Assembly: GCF_963665245.1 (NCBI RefSeq)
Contig: NZ_OY762267.1
Location: 248,001 to 312,000, forward strand
DNA: 64,000 nucleotides
Reading direction: 5' to 3'
Source: an uncultured Paludibaculum sp.
GTDB taxonomy: Bacteria; Acidobacteriota; Terriglobia; Bryobacterales; Bryobacteraceae
This document shows positions 61,550 to 64,000 of this stretch, in pieces; position 1 is the stretch's first letter; each line of letters begins with the position of its first letter. The notes under the pieces are model-generated. The model was given only the letters and a program-made list of their open reading frames with translations, ran no database searches and had not been told where the DNA came from. The translations under genes and the position numbers were made by a program.

Positions 61550-62821
61550 ATGCCGTTGATCGCTGCCCGTTTCCAGTGGGGTTTGCTGGGGGCATCGCTT
61601 GCACTGCTGTCGTCCCCCGCATTGAATGCAGGCTTCTGCTCCACCCGCACCTGGACTCTTGGCGAGATTGCCAACGCTCCGGTCCTCGTGGTCGGTCGCG
61701 TCGTGTCGCTCGATTTGGAGAATGGTCCTCGCTTTACTGGTGATCCCAAACGATCGGCTGTCCCACAGACAATGACCGCTGAGGTGGAGGTCCTTCGCTT
61801 CGCGAAACAACCCACAACCACTTCGGCAATGCCGGCCGTTCGCATCAAAGTTCGTTTTGTCGGGCGCGATGGTCCGGACTTTTCGTTCTGCCCTCGCGAG
61901 CTTCCTGAGCTTCTACCTGGACGTGTCCTTCTTCTGCCGCTCCAGTCCCCCATCCAAACGGCGTCCGCACCCTGGCAACTGATCGGCACTGATGGTCACG
62001 GATTAGCAATGCAGGTCTCCGCGGAGATGAGAGTGCCGGGGGAGACGGCACAGGATGGCCGCACTTTCATCATCCGGGAACTGGTGAACTCCTTTCACCA
62101 TGGCGCCCCTCTCGCCGCGTACAGTGCCGCCGCGCTGGTGGCAGCTCAAGGAGATCATCTGGAACCTGACCTCACCACTCAGCTTCAGCGATCGATAGGA
62201 GGCCAGGCGGCCCCCTGGGCGCGGGTTCTCGCCAGCATGGTTTTGTCCTATCCGGGGCAGCCATCGACGCTCGCCGGCGTTCGCGCCGGCAACATGGAAA
62301 CGGACTTGCGTCGATTCCACGGTTTTCCTCTGGCGCAGACGGCCCTGCGTCACCTCCCTGCCGCGACCGCCGAGACGCTGGTTTGGCAGTCACTGATGAG
62401 CGACCTCTCCAGCCTCGCGGACGAACCCTATCATCCGCTCTTTTCGTACAGTTCCAGTTTTCCGTTGCACTCCGCGGTGGCATACCTCGCCCGCCATTCG
62501 GACAATGCGGTATTGGTCGATGCGGTAAAGGCGGCCCTCCGCGAAGATCGCGCCGGCTCGTCGTTTCTCGCTGCGCGGTTGATCGATAAGGGACAGAAGG
62601 ACTGCCTGCTCGATGCACTGGACCGGGCCATGAAAGTGGTTCGTCGTCCAGCCGCCAACGGCGACGACCTCTCTGCCAGCCTTCGCCTCGTGCTGGAGTA
62701 CGGGACCGAGGAGCAGCGCCGGCAGCTGAACTCAGTCGCTGTCGGATTCAAAGATGCAAACCGTGATTACGCCGCTTTCCTCCAACAAAGGCTCGCTCAG
62801 TCTGCCAGAAGGCCTCTCTAG
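61550..62821 (+). CDS. Secreted protein of unknown function
   Basis: A 423-residue protein with a signal peptide (FQWGLLGASLALLSSPALNA). The mature N-terminal half looks beta-rich (TWTLGEIANAPVLVVGRVVS, AEVEVLRF, VLLLPLQSP). The C-terminal half is helical and HEAT-like (LAAYSAAALVAAQGDHL, LHSAVAYLARHSDNAVLVDA). I do not recognise the family. ATG 61550 was taken; an upstream extension to 61391 is open but overlaps the terminator end. A 155-bp gap follows. Confidence 0.65.
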   Translation: MPLIAARFQWGLLGASLALLSSPALNAGFCSTRTWTLGEIANAPVLVVGRVVSLDLENGPRFTGDPKRSAVPQTMTAEVEVLRFAKQPTTTSAMPAVRIKVRFVGRDGPDFSFCPRELPELLPGRVLLLPLQSPIQTASAPWQLIGTDGHGLAMQVSAEMRVPGETAQDGRTFIIRELVNSFHHGAPLAAYSAAALVAAQGDHLEPDLTTQLQRSIGGQAAPWARVLASMVLSYPGQPSTLAGVRAGNMETDLRRFHGFPLAQTALRHLPAATAETLVWQSLMSDLSSLADEPYHPLFSYSSSFPLHSAVAYLARHSDNAVLVDAVKAALREDRAGSSFLAARLIDKGQKDCLLDALDRAMKVVRRPAANGDDLSASLRLVLEYGTEEQRRQLNSVAVGFKDANRDYAAFLQQRLAQSARRPL

Positions 62822-62976
62822 CTGAACAGGTGTTGTAGCTCACGCACAACCGACTTGTTCGCTGGACAAAGCATGACCACAGGGGCGCGCGATCGCCGCA
62901 CGCCGGGTATACACTGACTCCAGCCGGGACCGCCCGCAAAGAGCAGCCCCTGCCAGATTGCGAGGCACTCAGGGAA

Positions 62977-64000
62977 ATGAAAGCCAACAGGCGTCACTTC
63001 ATCCAGACATTGGGGACGAGTTCAGCCGGACTCGCCATCGGCACGGCCGCCATGGTCACAGCCCCCGAAATCGCCCAGGCGAAAGGCAACGATGGGCAGT
63101 TGCTGCTGGTTGGCGACAACATCGCCGTCACCAATACTCAATATGGAAAGGTCCGAGGTTACGTCCTGCGGGGCATTCATCACTTCCTCGGCATGCCGTA
63201 CGGCGCGGACACCTCCGGGCCCAACCGGTTCATGCCTCCGCGCAAGCCCACCGCGTGGACGGGTGTTTATCCGGCGCTTTTCTACGGCAACTCGGCGCCG
63301 CAGAACATGGAGAACCGTTACGCGAATCAGTTCGCCTCGTTCCGCGACCATTGGAACTACGGCGACGTCAGCGAGGACTGTCTGCGCGTCAATGTCTTCA
63401 CGCCGGGGATCAACGACGGCAAGAAACGGCCGGTGCTCTTCTGGATCCATGGCGGCGGGTTCACGGCCGGCAACGCGATCGAGCAGGACGGCTACGGCGG
63501 GGAGAACTTCGCCCGGCTGGGCAACGCAGTGGTCTGCTCCATCAACCACAGGCTGGGCCCCCTGGGCTTCTGCAATCTGGCCGGCGTGGGCGGCGAAAAG
63601 TTCGCGGCCTCTGGCAACGTCGGCATGATGGACATCGTAGCGTCGCTGGAATGGGTCCGCGACAATATCGCCGACTTCGGCGGTGATCCGAACAATGTCA
63701 CCATCATGGGGCAGTCCGGTGGCGGCGCCAAGGTGTGCATCCTCACCGCGATGCCTTCAGCCAAGGGCCTGTTCCACAAGGCCGTGGTCCTCAGCGGAGC
63801 CTCGCGGAAATCCGGCGAGAAGGCCTTCTCCGAGAAGTTGGGCGCCGCGGTTGTGAAAGAGGCTGGGCTGAGCCCGGCCGAGTTGGACAAGCTCCAGGCC
63901 ATGCCCTGGAAGGAGTTCTATGCCATTGCCACGAAGGCCCAGCAGGGCGTAGCCAGAGAAGCGGGACCGGGCGGCGGCATGATGCGCGGCTTCAGCCCCG
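62977..64000 (+). CDS. Tat-exported type-B carboxylesterase, partial
   Basis: A frame open from ATG 62977 to the end of the window (341 residues seen). The N-terminus has a twin-arginine signal (NRRHFIQTLGTSSAGLAIGT). Family signatures are GVYPALFYGNSAPQNME, SEDCLRVNVFTP, the oxyanion loop FWIHGGGFTAGN, and the nucleophile elbow VTIMGQSGGGAKV. The HGGG motif is intact here, unlike in the gene at 47968. The Glu/Asp and His of the triad would lie beyond the window. The substrate is not known. Confidence 0.88.
   Translation, partial: MKANRRHFIQTLGTSSAGLAIGTAAMVTAPEIAQAKGNDGQLLLVGDNIAVTNTQYGKVRGYVLRGIHHFLGMPYGADTSGPNRFMPPRKPTAWTGVYPALFYGNSAPQNMENRYANQFASFRDHWNYGDVSEDCLRVNVFTPGINDGKKRPVLFWIHGGGFTAGNAIEQDGYGGENFARLGNAVVCSINHRLGPLGFCNLAGVGGEKFAASGNVGMMDIVASLEWVRDNIADFGGDPNNVTIMGQSGGGAKVCILTAMPSAKGLFHKAVVLSGASRKSGEKAFSEKLGAAVVKEAGLSPAELDKLQAMPWKEFYAIATKAQQGVAREAGPGGGMMRGFSP

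Overview
The window is about 64 kb of GC-rich bacterial chromosome. It most likely comes from an Acidobacteriota member of the Solibacter/Bryobacter group. The evidence is two very large TonB-dependent receptors with an N-terminal carboxypeptidase-regulatory-like domain, a beta-propeller protein ending in a segment that resembles the Solibacter C-terminal domain (TIGR03437 type), a TM-anchored TolB-like protein of a kind common in Acidobacteria, and an LptD gene showing a Gram-negative outer membrane. All family calls are from reading translations; no database search was run.

Layout. 1-6882: the int-proximal end of an integrated phage-like element. It carries two small unknown genes, a MerR-like DNA-binding protein, a lambda-type portal, a fused prohead protease/major capsid protein, a gpW-like joining protein, a DUF2190 protein, an excisionase-like HTH and a tyrosine integrase. 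The integrase abuts the 3' end of a tRNA-Gly(TCC) gene. No tail or lysis genes are visible. 6917-8350: a polyprenyl-phosphate sugar transferase for exopolysaccharide. 8489-13836: an ISC iron-sulfur cluster operon (iscR-iscS-iscU-iscA-hscB-hscA-iscX) with an IscR-like operator and no ferredoxin gene, followed by a secreted protein.

14633-18707: a signalling block with an NtrC-type regulator, a DHp-only protein and a degenerate kinase-receiver protein. 18812-20145: rpmI, rplT, zapB-like and zapA. 20457-25666: a secreted TPR protein, lptD and a zinc-ribbon/RDD membrane protein. 25878-29905: a small unknown gene, an unknown 323-aa protein and a hybrid histidine kinase. 29877-34183: mtgA, an NfnB/NfnA-like pair and threonine ammonia-lyase. 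34201-39849: a TonB receptor and the beta-propeller protein.

39909-42102 (minus strand): uppS-cdsA-HD hydrolase. 42874-46591 (minus strand): HU-like protein, site-2 protease, two glycosyltransferases and prepilin peptidase in one tight operon. 46680-52061: flavin reductase, Tpx, carboxylesterase, an M61-like peptidase and a GNAT. 52226-55407: a sodium:solute symporter convergent with a glycoside-hydrolase-like protein. 55474-61318: a CadC-like membrane protein divergent from a second TonB receptor. 61550-64000: a secreted protein and a Tat-exported carboxylesterase cut by the window end.

Overall this is mostly housekeeping and envelope genome with one accessory element at the left. The observations most worth following are the capsid-without-tail element at tRNA-Gly, the ISC operon with its operator and a zinc-ribbon HscB, the NfnAB-like electron-bifurcation pair, the degenerate histidine-kinase relatives beside an NtrC regulator, and the CadC-like protein paired with a TonB receptor.
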